Assembly: GCA_024697225.1 (NCBI GenBank)
Contig: JAILGA010000136.1
Span: 1-64,000, forward strand
Direction: 5' to 3'
From: Lachnospiraceae bacterium
GTDB taxonomy: Bacteria > Bacillota > Clostridia > Lachnospirales > Lachnospiraceae
DNA length: 64,000 bases
A program made the translations under genes and the position numbers. Under the pieces are notes generated by a model that was not told the origin of the DNA, searched no databases, and saw only the letters and a list, made by a program, of their open reading frames with translations. The first letter of the stretch is position 1. The number at the start of each line of letters is the position of its first letter. Shown piece after piece: positions 24,425 through 33,067 of this stretch.

Positions 24425-26001
24425 CTAAACACTTCCTTTACCGCATCGGCTATGTCACCCGCACTCATCGCAGCCTCTCCGAGCACGGCGGCAGCCGCAT
24501 CACCCGCGATACCGTGGATATATGCGCCGACAGAGGCAGGATCCCCTATCTTTGTTCCGCGAAGAGAGAGCGCGCCGATCATACCGGCAAGCACATCACC
24601 GCTGCCGGCTGTGGCCATTCCGCTGTTTCCCGTCAGATTTATAACGCTTTCGTCCCGGCCGGCCTGTGCCGTGACTGAGCGCGAATCCTTCAGGAGCAGC
24701 GTGCACTTCAGATCCCCGGCAGTCCTTCGGGCTGCATCTACAACATCCTTCTTTACATCTGCGATCTCCATGCCTGAGAGTCTCGCAAATTCACCGACAT
24801 GGGGAGTGAGCACAGGCTGGACTCCTTTTTCGGCATACGCTCTCAGACTCTCCTTAAATTCTTCATTCCCGGAAATGATATTGATTGCATCCGCATCTAT
24901 CACAAGCGGTATCTCACACTCGTCAAGGACCAGGCCCAGCATGGCTTTTGCTCTCTCGTCGGTTCCTATTCCGGGGCCTATCACACAGGCTCCGGCCCAC
25001 GGAAGAATATTGCCCAGTCTTTCCAGAGTCCTGTCAACGGGTTCCTCTTCATCCCACACATCCACGAGAGTCTCGGGTACAGTTGACAACAGCGCAGTCC
25101 GGTTTTTCTTCTCGGTGAAAACCTTTGTCATACCGGCGCCCACTGCCATCGCACCCCTTGCACACAGGATCGCCGCACCGCCGATACAGCCGTTCCCCGC
25201 TATTATAAGCAGTTTTCCGTAATCACCTTTGTTAAATGAACCGTTTCTTGGCGGCAAAAGCTCCTCCGGCGCCTCGCTGTATGCCCTGACAGAGGGAAGT
25301 CTCTCAAGAAAGCTCTCGGCAGTTATACCCGCATCCGCCTTTATGATCCTTCCGGCATAAGCGGTCCCGGGATACAGCACCAGTCCTCTCTTTTTGTGGT
25401 TCATCGTCACCGTGAGATCCGCCTTCACGGCTATCCCGCACACCTCACCGTTATCACTGTTTATGCCGCTCGGCATATCGATGCTCACACAAGTCAGGCC
25501 CCCGTTCTCCTTATCCGTAAGGAGATTGATTAGAGACACCGCAGCGGCCTGTATGCCGGAGAGCGGTCTCGAAACGCCCGTACCGAATATCGCGTCGACC
25601 ACATAGTCAAATCTCCATTCAGTAACCATCCTCACCGCCTCGACCTCATCGGTCTGCCTTAGGCAAATGAGAGGAACGGAGTATTTCATGGCAGTATCGA
25701 GCTGATCTCGTGCAGCAGGACTCAGATCGGCTATCTCACCCACCGTCACAAGAAGGGTCTGCAAGCCTCTCTGATGCAGTATCCTGGCTACCGCCATGCC
25801 GTCGCCGCCGTTGCCTCCTGCTCCCGCAAAAATGAGTACCCTGGGCGCGCTGTTTAGCCCTTTTCCGGCATGATCGCTCATTATTGCGTTCACCACCTCC
25901 AGTGCCGCTCTCTCCATAAGAACAGCGCCGGAGAGTCCGAACACCCGGGACGTATTAATGTCCGCAAGTCTCATCTCTTCAGCGTTAACTATATATTCCA
26001 T
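24421..26001 (-). CDS. nnr: Bifunctional NAD(P)H-hydrate repair enzyme (epimerase plus dehydratase)
   Basis: A 526-residue fusion. The N-terminal YjeF_N domain (to about 220) shows the epimerase sites FAGAGGNGGDGMAVARIL and DYVVDAIFGTGVSRPL. The C-terminal ADP-dependent dehydratase (CARKD) domain has GNGCIGGAAILCARGAM and the signature AGSGDVLAGMIGAL. Together they return damaged NADHX/NADPHX to NAD(P)H. Length and order match bacterial Nnr. It follows the coiled-coil gene by 11 nt, and an AAGGAAAACC site precedes the ATG. Confidence 0.95.
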   Translation of the reverse strand: MEYIVNAEEMRLADINTSRVFGLSGAVLMERAALEVVNAIMSDHAGKGLNSAPRVLIFAGAGGNGGDGMAVARILHQRGLQTLLVTVGEIADLSPAARDQLDTAMKYSVPLICLRQTDEVEAVRMVTEWRFDYVVDAIFGTGVSRPLSGIQAAAVSLINLLTDKENGGLTCVSIDMPSGINSDNGEVCGIAVKADLTVTMNHKKRGLVLYPGTAYAGRIIKADAGITAESFLERLPSVRAYSEAPEELLPPRNGSFNKGDYGKLLIIAGNGCIGGAAILCARGAMAVGAGMTKVFTEKKNRTALLSTVPETLVDVWDEEEPVDRTLERLGNILPWAGACVIGPGIGTDERAKAMLGLVLDECEIPLVIDADAINIISGNEEFKESLRAYAEKGVQPVLTPHVGEFARLSGMEIADVKKDVVDAARRTAGDLKCTLLLKDSRSVTAQAGRDESVINLTGNSGMATAGSGDVLAGMIGALSLRGTKIGDPASVGAYIHGIAGDAAAAVLGEAAMSAGDIADAVKEVFR

Positions 26002-26012
26002 ATCGGTTTTCC

Positions 26013-26696
26013 TTATCCTGCGGGATTTCCGCCCACGATACCGCCTTCAGCACCGCCTGCTCTGGAGTCGATATTCATGGTTCTGATGGGATGCTGTTTT
26101 TCGGGGTCGTAGCCAATATCAAAGATCTCGATGACCTCCGCCCCGAAAATGTCATGCATATACGAATAAAGATTGAAATTCTCCACCTCTCTGCGCTGCT
26201 TCTCTATTATCTGCTTTTTCAGTTCTATGCGCGTCGCAGTGATCCACTTATCTATCTCTTCGATGTGATCGCTGTTTCTTTCGAGTTTCTCATAACAAAT
26301 ATCCATAGAGAGCATCATCAGCTTCATGTTCTTCTGATATATCTCTCTGGGAATATCTATCAACTCGTCCTGATATTGCTCGATCCTGTCGTTGCAGTCG
26401 TTGATCAGCCGTGTGTGTTCATCAAGCTCTTTGGAGGCTTTTGACTTCTCTCCCTCCCTGGCCACTCTGTCACGAAGCTCCATTATTTCGCTCATGAGTT
26501 TCTTCTTGAGCGCCTTCACCTTTTTCTCATCATCGCGCAGCTTGGCCTGCTTCTCCATGAGAGCATTGATATCATCCGCGAGTTCATCTATCTCCGGTGT
26601 CTTCTCTCTCTGGGTAAAAAGCTTGTGCCATTTGTTATCAAGCGTCAGTATAGGGAGATCCTTGCCCTCAAGTGCCGCCCTGAAATCAGCTTTCAT
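26013..26696 (-). CDS. Coiled-coil protein of unknown function
   Basis: I do not recognise the family. The 227-residue protein is strongly helical and charged. Residues about 35-100 are heptad-like (DELADDINALMEKQAKLRDD, KALKKKLMSEIMELRDRV), with a second coiled coil at about 105-175. It ends in a Gly-rich tail (AGGAEGGIVGGNPAG). There is no signal peptide or membrane segment, so it should be cytoplasmic. The ribosome site GCGAGG is 5 nt before the ATG. It lies between the four-motif FliM-like gene (25 nt upstream) and nnr, in the same operon, and may be a structural partner of the former. Confidence 0.7.
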   Translation of the reverse strand: MKADFRAALEGKDLPILTLDNKWHKLFTQREKTPEIDELADDINALMEKQAKLRDDEKKVKALKKKLMSEIMELRDRVAREGEKSKASKELDEHTRLINDCNDRIEQYQDELIDIPREIYQKNMKLMMLSMDICYEKLERNSDHIEEIDKWITATRIELKKQIIEKQRREVENFNLYSYMHDIFGAEVIEIFDIGYDPEKQHPIRTMNIDSRAGGAEGGIVGGNPAG

Positions 26697-26721
26697 TTAT
26701 ACCTCGCTTTTGTTGCCCGTA

Positions 26722-27123
26722 TCACGTAGTCTCTTCGTGCCGCCCTTTCACGCTCATGAGCGTCTCTATGAGTGCATCTATTTCCCTCTGCGAGAGGACC
26801 GTAAGATCACCGACGCCGGTATCGGCATATTTGTGTTTTCCGTCATACTTTCTGATCTCGAACAGTGTTTCCACAAGAGAATCGATCTCCGGCTGCGTCA
26901 GCACACCTTGAGGTTCGGAATGGAACGCAGGCATCTCGATGTCTCCCTTCCTGTCCTTTGCCTCCCTGAGCGCATCGATCAGAGCATCTATCTCCTCCTG
27001 CGACAACACGCCGCCCTTGGCTGCTATCACATCGGTGAGTGTCTTTTCACCGCCGTCCTCACGCACCTCGTTCAGCGCATCAATAAGCGCATCGATCTCT
27101 CTCTGTGTTAATACTCTCTGCAT
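26722..27123 (-). CDS. Protein of four tandem FliM-N-terminus-like motifs
   Basis: The 133-residue protein consists almost entirely of four copies of one motif: VLTQREIDALIDAL (about residue 4), VLSQEEIDALIDAL (about 39), VLTQPEIDSLVETL (about 73) and VLSQREIDALIETL (about 108), joined by 20-residue charged linkers. The motif is nearly identical to the conserved N-terminal peptide of the flagellar switch proteins FliM/FliY (LSQ-x-EID-x-LL), which binds phosphorylated CheY. No FliM core domain is present. It is first in an operon with a coiled-coil protein, nnr and alr, under the promoter at 27184-27211, next to an operon rich in receiver domains. A multivalent docking protein for a CheY-like receiver is an inference. 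GGAGG lies 7 nt before the ATG. Confidence 0.8.
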   Translation of the reverse strand: MQRVLTQREIDALIDALNEVREDGGEKTLTDVIAAKGGVLSQEEIDALIDALREAKDRKGDIEMPAFHSEPQGVLTQPEIDSLVETLFEIRKYDGKHKYADTGVGDLTVLSQREIDALIETLMSVKGRHEETT

Positions 27124-27183
27124 CCGTAACCTCCGGTCATCTTGTGGCGGTCAATCTCCGCAGTCAACAGCTTAAGTTATTAC

Positions 27184-27211
27184 AGTATACCACAAAAAGC
27201 ACCTGCGTCAA
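27184..27211 (-). promoter_or_regulatory. Promoter of the FliM-motif protein-nnr-alr operon
   Basis: Minus strand TTGACG (27206-27211), 16-bp spacer, TATACT (27184-27189), about 60 bp before the start codon. It lies just beyond the stop codon of the hybrid kinase gene, so the two operons are separable. Confidence 0.78.
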
Positions 27212-27222
27212 AGAAAACACCG

Positions 27223-30200
27223 TCATGTATCTATATATTTTGCCAGCGTCTCCTCAAGTTTCCCCGAATTCACAGGTTTGGACAGATAGCCGTTAAAGCC
27301 CTCTCCCAGATAATACTCCGATGCATCACCGACTGCATTTGCCGTAAGAGCAATGACCGGCGTCTCGCTGTCTGTTTTTCTGATCTCGTGCAGGGTCTCT
27401 ATCCCGTCCATCTCCGGCATCATGTGATCCAACAGCACTATATCAAAATGTCCGCCGGCAAGCTTTTCCAGACACTCCCTTCCGCTCATCGCGGTCGTAA
27501 GCCTCACTTTCGTCGGTCTAAGCAGCCCCTCCAGTACCTTGAGGTTCATGATGTTGTCATCTACCGCCAGAACCTCAGCTTCAGGAGCAATAAACACAGG
27601 TTTGTACTCCTCCCTGCTGCCGGCCGTTTCATCATCGATCCTGAACTCTCCGATGGGAGTTGCGTCTATCACCTTCTGCTCCAGCGAAAAACCAAACGTA
27701 GACCCCTCACCGTACACGCTCTCGCACCTCAATTCGCCTCCCATCAGAGCCACGAACTGCCTTGAGATATCGAGTCCCAGACCTGTCCCCTGGATACCGC
27801 TGTTCCTCTTTTCATCAAGCCTCTCAAACGCCGAGAACAGCTTGTCCATATCCTCCTGTCTGATGCCTATTCCTGTGTCGCTCACGCTGTAATCCATGCG
27901 GACCATATCTCCTTCTCCGGGCACGGCATTTATCCTAAGGGTGAAGGAACCTTTTTCCGTATACTTTACGGAATTGGTCAGAAGATTCAGCAAAACCTGG
28001 CGTATCTTCCCGTCATCGCCGTACAGACGCGACGGAAGCCCGGGATCGATCTCGGTGTTGAACGTGAGATCCTTAGCCGCGCTTTTCACAAGGATCATCG
28101 TGATGAGTCCCCTGATCAGGGCGCGCGTGTCGTACTCCTTCTCAACCAGGTTCATCTTCCCGGACTCGATCTTGGAGAGATCCAGTATATCGTTGACTAT
28201 GGAAAGCAAAGACTCCGATGCGTGCATGATGTCTCTCGCATAACCGGTCACCGTGGGACTCGCATTCTCCCTGAGGATCAGCTCATCCATACCCATTATC
28301 GTGTTTATGGGCGTTCTGATCTCGTGACTCATATTGGCGAGGAATCTGGACTTGGCACTGTTTGCGCGCTCGGCCTCATCCCTTGCCTGCCTGATCTCCT
28401 CATACTGCCTGTTGATTATCGTGGTCCGAAGGAACCACCACACAAAGAAGCCCGCAAAGAATATCGCCAGCGCCACAGCCGTGAGCTTGAACGCGAGCAA
28501 ATCCACAAGCCTCGCGTCCTTCCTGATCTTAAAGGTTTCCTCCCTGAGAAGGGAATAATCCGTGCTGTCAATGGTCTGTACATGAAGAGTGTAATCGCCG
28601 TAGGGAAGATTGGTATAAGACAACGGCACAAGCTCATTCTGATAAACCGTAAAGCCCTCATCGGCTGCACCCTCCAGGTACATCCTGACCAGCGGATTGG
28701 AGAGCGTGTAGTTGAGCACCGATGCATGAATCTGTATCCTTCTCGCGTTCTTAGGGATAACATATACCCCGTCGTCATCCGCGGAGATTTTTGCATCATC
28801 GCAGGTGACACTCCCCAGCCTGATAAAGTATGAGGTGTCAAAGGAATTGTAATCGAGCGTGGATATCTGTCTCACACCATCCGTGCAGCAAAGAAGCAGT
28901 GTGCCGTTATTATCCAGCATTGCATTCCATGCATTTGCCGTAAGCGTAGTGTCAAAGCCTCTCGAATAATCAAGCAGCGCATATCTGTACTCACCGTTTT
29001 CCACGAGATCCTCGAGATGCACTATGAAAATCCCGGCACTTGACGAGATCCATGCCTCATTTCCGCCGACAACGCGCACATCATAGTTGTTGCTGTAGGG
29101 GAAAGCATCCAGTTTCGTCACCGATACTCTGTCATCGTAGTAGAGGGCGTTGCTGGTCACGTAGATAAATCCCCCCCTGCATGGCACTATCCTGAGCACT
29201 ACCAGAGTATCCAGTCCGTCTTCGTTTCCCTTGTGACCTATGACCTTCTTGTTCTTTATGTAATATATGCCCGCGCCGTCCGTGCCCGCTATTACAGTAT
29301 TGTTATCCTCAACCATCGTGAGTATCTGCGGTGCGTCCAACCCCTCGTTCTCGCCGAGCACTCCCGTCACCCTGTCGTTTTCGATATAGGTCAGGCCCAG
29401 ATTGCTCGCTGCCAGTATCGTTCCATCCGAGAGCTCCATAACATATCTGAACCTGCCGCCCATAGTTCCGACAGATTCATTGAACTCCTTTGTCGTCCCG
29501 TCCGGACTGATCTTCACCAGACCTGCCTTTCCATATGTGCTGACCCACACATTTCCCTTACTGTCCGAGGCTATGTGTCTGACTCTCACACCTTCAAACT
29601 GCTTAAGGAACGGATAGGATCTCCTGACAAATGTATTCTTGTCAAGCACCTCAAGTCCGCTGTCCATGCCGATATACAGATCATCTCCCTCGACAAGAAG
29701 CGCGTTTACCACATCACTGTCTATCCCCGCAAGTACAAATACATTCACAAAGGGATTTTGGGAATACTCAAGGACTCCCTGCTTGTTTGATACGAACCAC
29801 ACATTGCCCTGATAATCTATAATGGCATCACTCACGGAACTGTCAAATCTGTCCTGCATCAGCGGTGTCACATATCCTTCATCGGACACATAGCCCAGGC
29901 CGTTTTCCGCACAGAAAAAATATCCGCTGGTGGCTTCGTCATAAACTATGTGGTTAAAGTATGAAATATCTCCTGTGCTTATGCTCCTTAACCTTTTTAT
30001 CCTGGAACCGTCAAATCTCATCCTGATCATTTCCGTCGTCGATGTGCCCACAAGATATCCGCCCTTTCCGTCGGCGGAAACAGCCTCATAATACACACCG
30101 TCCTCATCGAGTGTATCGGTTTCGATCAGAGTTCTGTCCTTAAGGAAAAAGAGCAGACCTCCGTTGGTGACGCCCGCTATCACACCCCTGCCGTCATGAG

Positions 30201-30762
30201 TCATGGATCTTACACCTGTCAGATCGCTCCATTCCTCATGAGTGTCAATATTTCCGCTGTCCGCGTCTATGACAGACATATAGGACACAGTACCCACATA
30301 AAGATCTCCTCTGTCATTTTCGCACAGAGACCTTATGGAATTTGAGGCCAGTCCGTCCCCGGCAGTGTAGAAAATAAGTTCATCGTCTGCAACATCATAG
30401 CAGCACAGACCGCTGTCATTGGTGCCTATCCACAGTCTTCCCCTGCTGTCCGCGTAAAGCTCCGTGACGCTGTTTATGCGTTCATCGAGCGAGATCTTTT
30501 CAAATCGCGAACCGTCATATCTGTAGAGCCCCGAATAAGTTCCGGCCCACAGATAGCCGTCCTTAGTCTGCGCTATGGCATTTATCTCGGCAGAAGCCAG
30601 ACCATGATCGGCTCCGTACGATCTCGCCTCGTATTCTGCAATAAAATCCCTTGATGACAACCCAGGATCATCTGCCGCATTAGCTGCCGGGCATGGAAGT
30701 ATAAGTAATAAAACAACGATCCAGAATACGGCTGCTGCATTCTTTAGCATAGCTGATCTCAT
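27223..30762 (-). CDS. Hybrid two-component sensor kinase with reg_prop beta-propellers
   Basis: A 1179-residue protein. It has a signal peptide (hydrophobic run then PAANAADD), then about 650 residues of reg_prop-type propeller blades (repeats such as GYLWAGTYSGLYRYDG and GRLWIGTNDSGLCCYD). A Y_Y_Y domain (about 670-760) and a transmembrane helix (about 775-795) follow. The HisKA domain has the phospho-histidine in NMSHEIRTPINTIMGMDE. The HATPase has NLLTNSVKYTEKG, DTGIGI and GTGLGL. A C-terminal receiver has DD, the phospho-Asp in VLLDHMMPEMDG, and ALTANA...LSKP. It resembles Bacteroides HTCS sensors but lacks the AraC DNA-binding end, so output must pass to partners. Extracellular glycan sensing is typical of the fold. 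It is the last gene of the operon starting with GT4. Confidence 0.92.
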   Translation of the reverse strand: MRSAMLKNAAAVFWIVVLLLILPCPAANAADDPGLSSRDFIAEYEARSYGADHGLASAEINAIAQTKDGYLWAGTYSGLYRYDGSRFEKISLDERINSVTELYADSRGRLWIGTNDSGLCCYDVADDELIFYTAGDGLASNSIRSLCENDRGDLYVGTVSYMSVIDADSGNIDTHEEWSDLTGVRSMTHDGRGVIAGVTNGGLLFFLKDRTLIETDTLDEDGVYYEAVSADGKGGYLVGTSTTEMIRMRFDGSRIKRLRSISTGDISYFNHIVYDEATSGYFFCAENGLGYVSDEGYVTPLMQDRFDSSVSDAIIDYQGNVWFVSNKQGVLEYSQNPFVNVFVLAGIDSDVVNALLVEGDDLYIGMDSGLEVLDKNTFVRRSYPFLKQFEGVRVRHIASDSKGNVWVSTYGKAGLVKISPDGTTKEFNESVGTMGGRFRYVMELSDGTILAASNLGLTYIENDRVTGVLGENEGLDAPQILTMVEDNNTVIAGTDGAGIYYIKNKKVIGHKGNEDGLDTLVVLRIVPCRGGFIYVTSNALYYDDRVSVTKLDAFPYSNNYDVRVVGGNEAWISSSAGIFIVHLEDLVENGEYRYALLDYSRGFDTTLTANAWNAMLDNNGTLLLCCTDGVRQISTLDYNSFDTSYFIRLGSVTCDDAKISADDDGVYVIPKNARRIQIHASVLNYTLSNPLVRMYLEGAADEGFTVYQNELVPLSYTNLPYGDYTLHVQTIDSTDYSLLREETFKIRKDARLVDLLAFKLTAVALAIFFAGFFVWWFLRTTIINRQYEEIRQARDEAERANSAKSRFLANMSHEIRTPINTIMGMDELILRENASPTVTGYARDIMHASESLLSIVNDILDLSKIESGKMNLVEKEYDTRALIRGLITMILVKSAAKDLTFNTEIDPGLPSRLYGDDGKIRQVLLNLLTNSVKYTEKGSFTLRINAVPGEGDMVRMDYSVSDTGIGIRQEDMDKLFSAFERLDEKRNSGIQGTGLGLDISRQFVALMGGELRCESVYGEGSTFGFSLEQKVIDATPIGEFRIDDETAGSREEYKPVFIAPEAEVLAVDDNIMNLKVLEGLLRPTKVRLTTAMSGRECLEKLAGGHFDIVLLDHMMPEMDGIETLHEIRKTDSETPVIALTANAVGDASEYYLGEGFNGYLSKPVNSGKLEETLAKYIDT

Positions 30763-30781
30763 CTGACCGACCTCCGGTTCC

Positions 30782-31534
30782 TCATGCCAAAGCCTTTTTT
30801 ATGGCGGCCACAAGTGTCTCCCTGACAGCGGGCTTGAGCATATACCCTGACGGCTTCAGCGCGAGAACCGCCTGAATATGCTGTCTGTCATTAACTCCCG
30901 TCAAAAAGACGACCGGTATGTCTGCAATATCCTCCTCGCTTCTTATCATCTCAAGAGTCTGCTTCCCATCGCACACAGGCATCTCGTAGTCAAGAAGGAT
31001 GAGATCCGGGCGTCTTTTCCCTATCATCGTCATTGCCTTCATCCCGGAGGTCGCAAGTGTCACATCGAATTCATCATCCAGCATCGTCTTGATACTGCGA
31101 AGCGTTGCGGCATTATCATCCACCACCAGTATGGACGGGCGGTTATCTTCATCATGTCCGCCCCTGGTCACGGGATCGAGTTCGAGGCGTTTCGCAATGG
31201 CTTTTTCTACATCAGCGTTATCTATAGGCCGTATAAGATTTTCGAACTGGGAGTTTTCAAAGAACCTGAGGAAGTTTCTCCGCTCGCCTTCGGTTCCTAT
31301 CGTAACGACCGGAATATCGGGATACTGCATTTCCATCACGTTGAAGATGTCGCGCTGCACATCTCCCATGCCTATCAGGCTGACAAGCACGAGATCGGGG
31401 TGTACTACCTTCATCATCCCGCCAAAAACCTGCGCGCTCTCGGAGCTTACCTGCACCTTGTACCATTTTGACAGATATGCATTCAGATCCTTTACGGTTT
31501 CATTGAGCTTTCCGACTACCAGTATGGTCTTCAT
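30782..31534 (-). CDS. Double receiver protein: pseudo-receiver plus intact receiver
   Basis: From the ATG at 31534 (MKTILVVGKLNETVKDL) the protein is 250 residues; an in-frame upstream start at 31606 would overlap the previous gene by 53 nt. The N-terminal receiver-like domain (1 to about 118) lacks the phospho-acceptor: DLVLVSLIG replaces the expected DLVLLD. The C-terminal domain (about 130-250) is intact, with ILVVDDN, phospho-Asp in LILLDYEMPVCDG, the switch threonine in VVFLTG and lysine in GYMLKP. There is no DNA-binding or enzymatic output domain. It lies between a membrane HPt protein (19 nt) and a hybrid kinase (19 nt), so it is probably the final phospho-acceptor of that relay. Confidence 0.87.
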   Translation of the reverse strand: MKTILVVGKLNETVKDLNAYLSKWYKVQVSSESAQVFGGMMKVVHPDLVLVSLIGMGDVQRDIFNVMEMQYPDIPVVTIGTEGERRNFLRFFENSQFENLIRPIDNADVEKAIAKRLELDPVTRGGHDEDNRPSILVVDDNAATLRSIKTMLDDEFDVTLATSGMKAMTMIGKRRPDLILLDYEMPVCDGKQTLEMIRSEEDIADIPVVFLTGVNDRQHIQAVLALKPSGYMLKPAVRETLVAAIKKALA

Positions 31535-31553
31535 ACCTCTCTCCTTTACTGTA

Positions 31554-33065
31554 TTACAGTGAAACACCGAGTATTTCGGCCAACTTCTGTACATTTTCAT
31601 CCGCAAGATCAGTGTCCAGATCCGTCACTGAAGCCTTAAGCGCCGCGAACACATCCTCTGCTTCCCGGGGATATGAATACTTCGACAACTCCTTAACCGC
31701 TTCATCGGCGGCATCCACGTCCATATCCTCCATGGCGTTCTTCACAAGCATAAGCATGGCACATACCACATCCGGATCGTATGCCGTCTTTTCTTCCGCA
31801 TTGTTTTCGCCGCAGCCGAACACGCCCTTAAGCTTGTCTCTGTAGGAGCGCCAGCTTTTCTGAAACATGCCGTGGGCGCCCAGTATTGCCTCCTTATCGC
31901 CGTCTCTTGCGGCGTATTCAAGAAGCGCGGCCGTACCGGCAAGAGGCACTATGCCCACCGTCGCCGCGGAGCTCTTCATCCCGTGAACCTGTATCCTGTA
32001 TGATGAAAGATCGTTTTCGTCGCCCCGGTTTTTTACCGCATCGTAAAAATCTTCCAGTCTGTCCGCCTGTATGTCAATAAGTTCGTAAAAGGTTCTCACG
32101 CCCTCTTCCAGCATGTTTCTGTCGCGAAGATAAAGACGTGCTATATTCCAGTCTGTTCCCTCCACCAAAGGCAGCTCCTGCTCCACCGTGTCCATATCAT
32201 AAACCGTATCACCAGACGGCTTTTGCCTTACATTTTCATCTCTGTTATGATCATGCATTGCATCAGTGGTCTTTTGCTGCCGTTCATCCTCATCCGCATT
32301 CTGATCATGCATGGCTTCGGCGATCTTCGTCAGCTGCTCAAGCTCCTCGGATTTTTTAGCCAGCTCTCTCGAAGACTTCTCAACGGTCACCCTGTATTCC
32401 ATGAACATAGCATATATCTGGATCACCGTCATGGTCATCATGAATGCGCCGATACCGCCCAGCCTTGTATTTACACGTATATCGCCGTCATACATGCCGT
32501 TCTCACGAAATGCCAGTCTGAGGATCCCTGTCACGGGAAGCGCTATCAGCGCGGCGCTCTCCCAGTAGATGCGACCGTAGCCCTGCTGACCGCCGTGCCA
32601 TTTGAAAAGAGTATAGACCACTGATGCCGCGGACACCGCAAGTATGAACAGAGCAAATAACTCCGTGACCACCCTCTCCTTCGGCAGGACAAAGAACAGG
32701 ATCATGAGATAGATCGCAAGTCCGGCGTCAAAAACAAGTATTCTCCTTAACCGGACCGCGAGATCCTTTCTCACCACGAGACAGTAATATATCATCAGGA
32801 TATGCGGAGTCCAGAGATAGATTATCTGACCTGCGGCAATCCCGGGTGCGCCGTGATTTGACACACCGTATGATCTGTCGGGATCAAAAAGGCAGCTGAT
32901 GAGCGTCAAAAGTCCGAACAATCCCACGAGCATCAAACCCTTTGTCCTTCCGCCCAGATACAGTCTGACTGTATCCATAACCACCAGCAGTATCACGCAC
33001 AGAACGATAAGGATGATACAGCTTACGCCGAACATCACGCCGTTCCACACATCAACGGACACCAT
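31554..33065 (-). CDS. Membrane protein with cytoplasmic HPt domain
   Basis: The 503-residue protein has about seven membrane helices in residues 1-225, then a coiled region with a duplicated AMHDxNxDE segment (about 250-290), then an HPt domain (about 300-400) with the phospho-histidine in IQVHGMKSSAATVG. The C-terminal about 70 residues form a helical module (ELSKYSYPREAEDVFAALK) also seen after the HPt of the large hybrid kinase at 49.7-53.5 kb. I prefer ATG 33065 (AGAGG 5 nt upstream) over GTG 33071. It overlaps or abuts the GH13 stop and leads into the double receiver. It should shuttle phosphate between the hybrid kinase and the double receiver. Confidence 0.85.
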   Translation of the reverse strand: MVSVDVWNGVMFGVSCIILIVLCVILLVVMDTVRLYLGGRTKGLMLVGLFGLLTLISCLFDPDRSYGVSNHGAPGIAAGQIIYLWTPHILMIYYCLVVRKDLAVRLRRILVFDAGLAIYLMILFFVLPKERVVTELFALFILAVSAASVVYTLFKWHGGQQGYGRIYWESAALIALPVTGILRLAFRENGMYDGDIRVNTRLGGIGAFMMTMTVIQIYAMFMEYRVTVEKSSRELAKKSEELEQLTKIAEAMHDQNADEDERQQKTTDAMHDHNRDENVRQKPSGDTVYDMDTVEQELPLVEGTDWNIARLYLRDRNMLEEGVRTFYELIDIQADRLEDFYDAVKNRGDENDLSSYRIQVHGMKSSAATVGIVPLAGTAALLEYAARDGDKEAILGAHGMFQKSWRSYRDKLKGVFGCGENNAEEKTAYDPDVVCAMLMLVKNAMEDMDVDAADEAVKELSKYSYPREAEDVFAALKASVTDLDTDLADENVQKLAEILGVSL

Positions 33066-33067
33066 CG

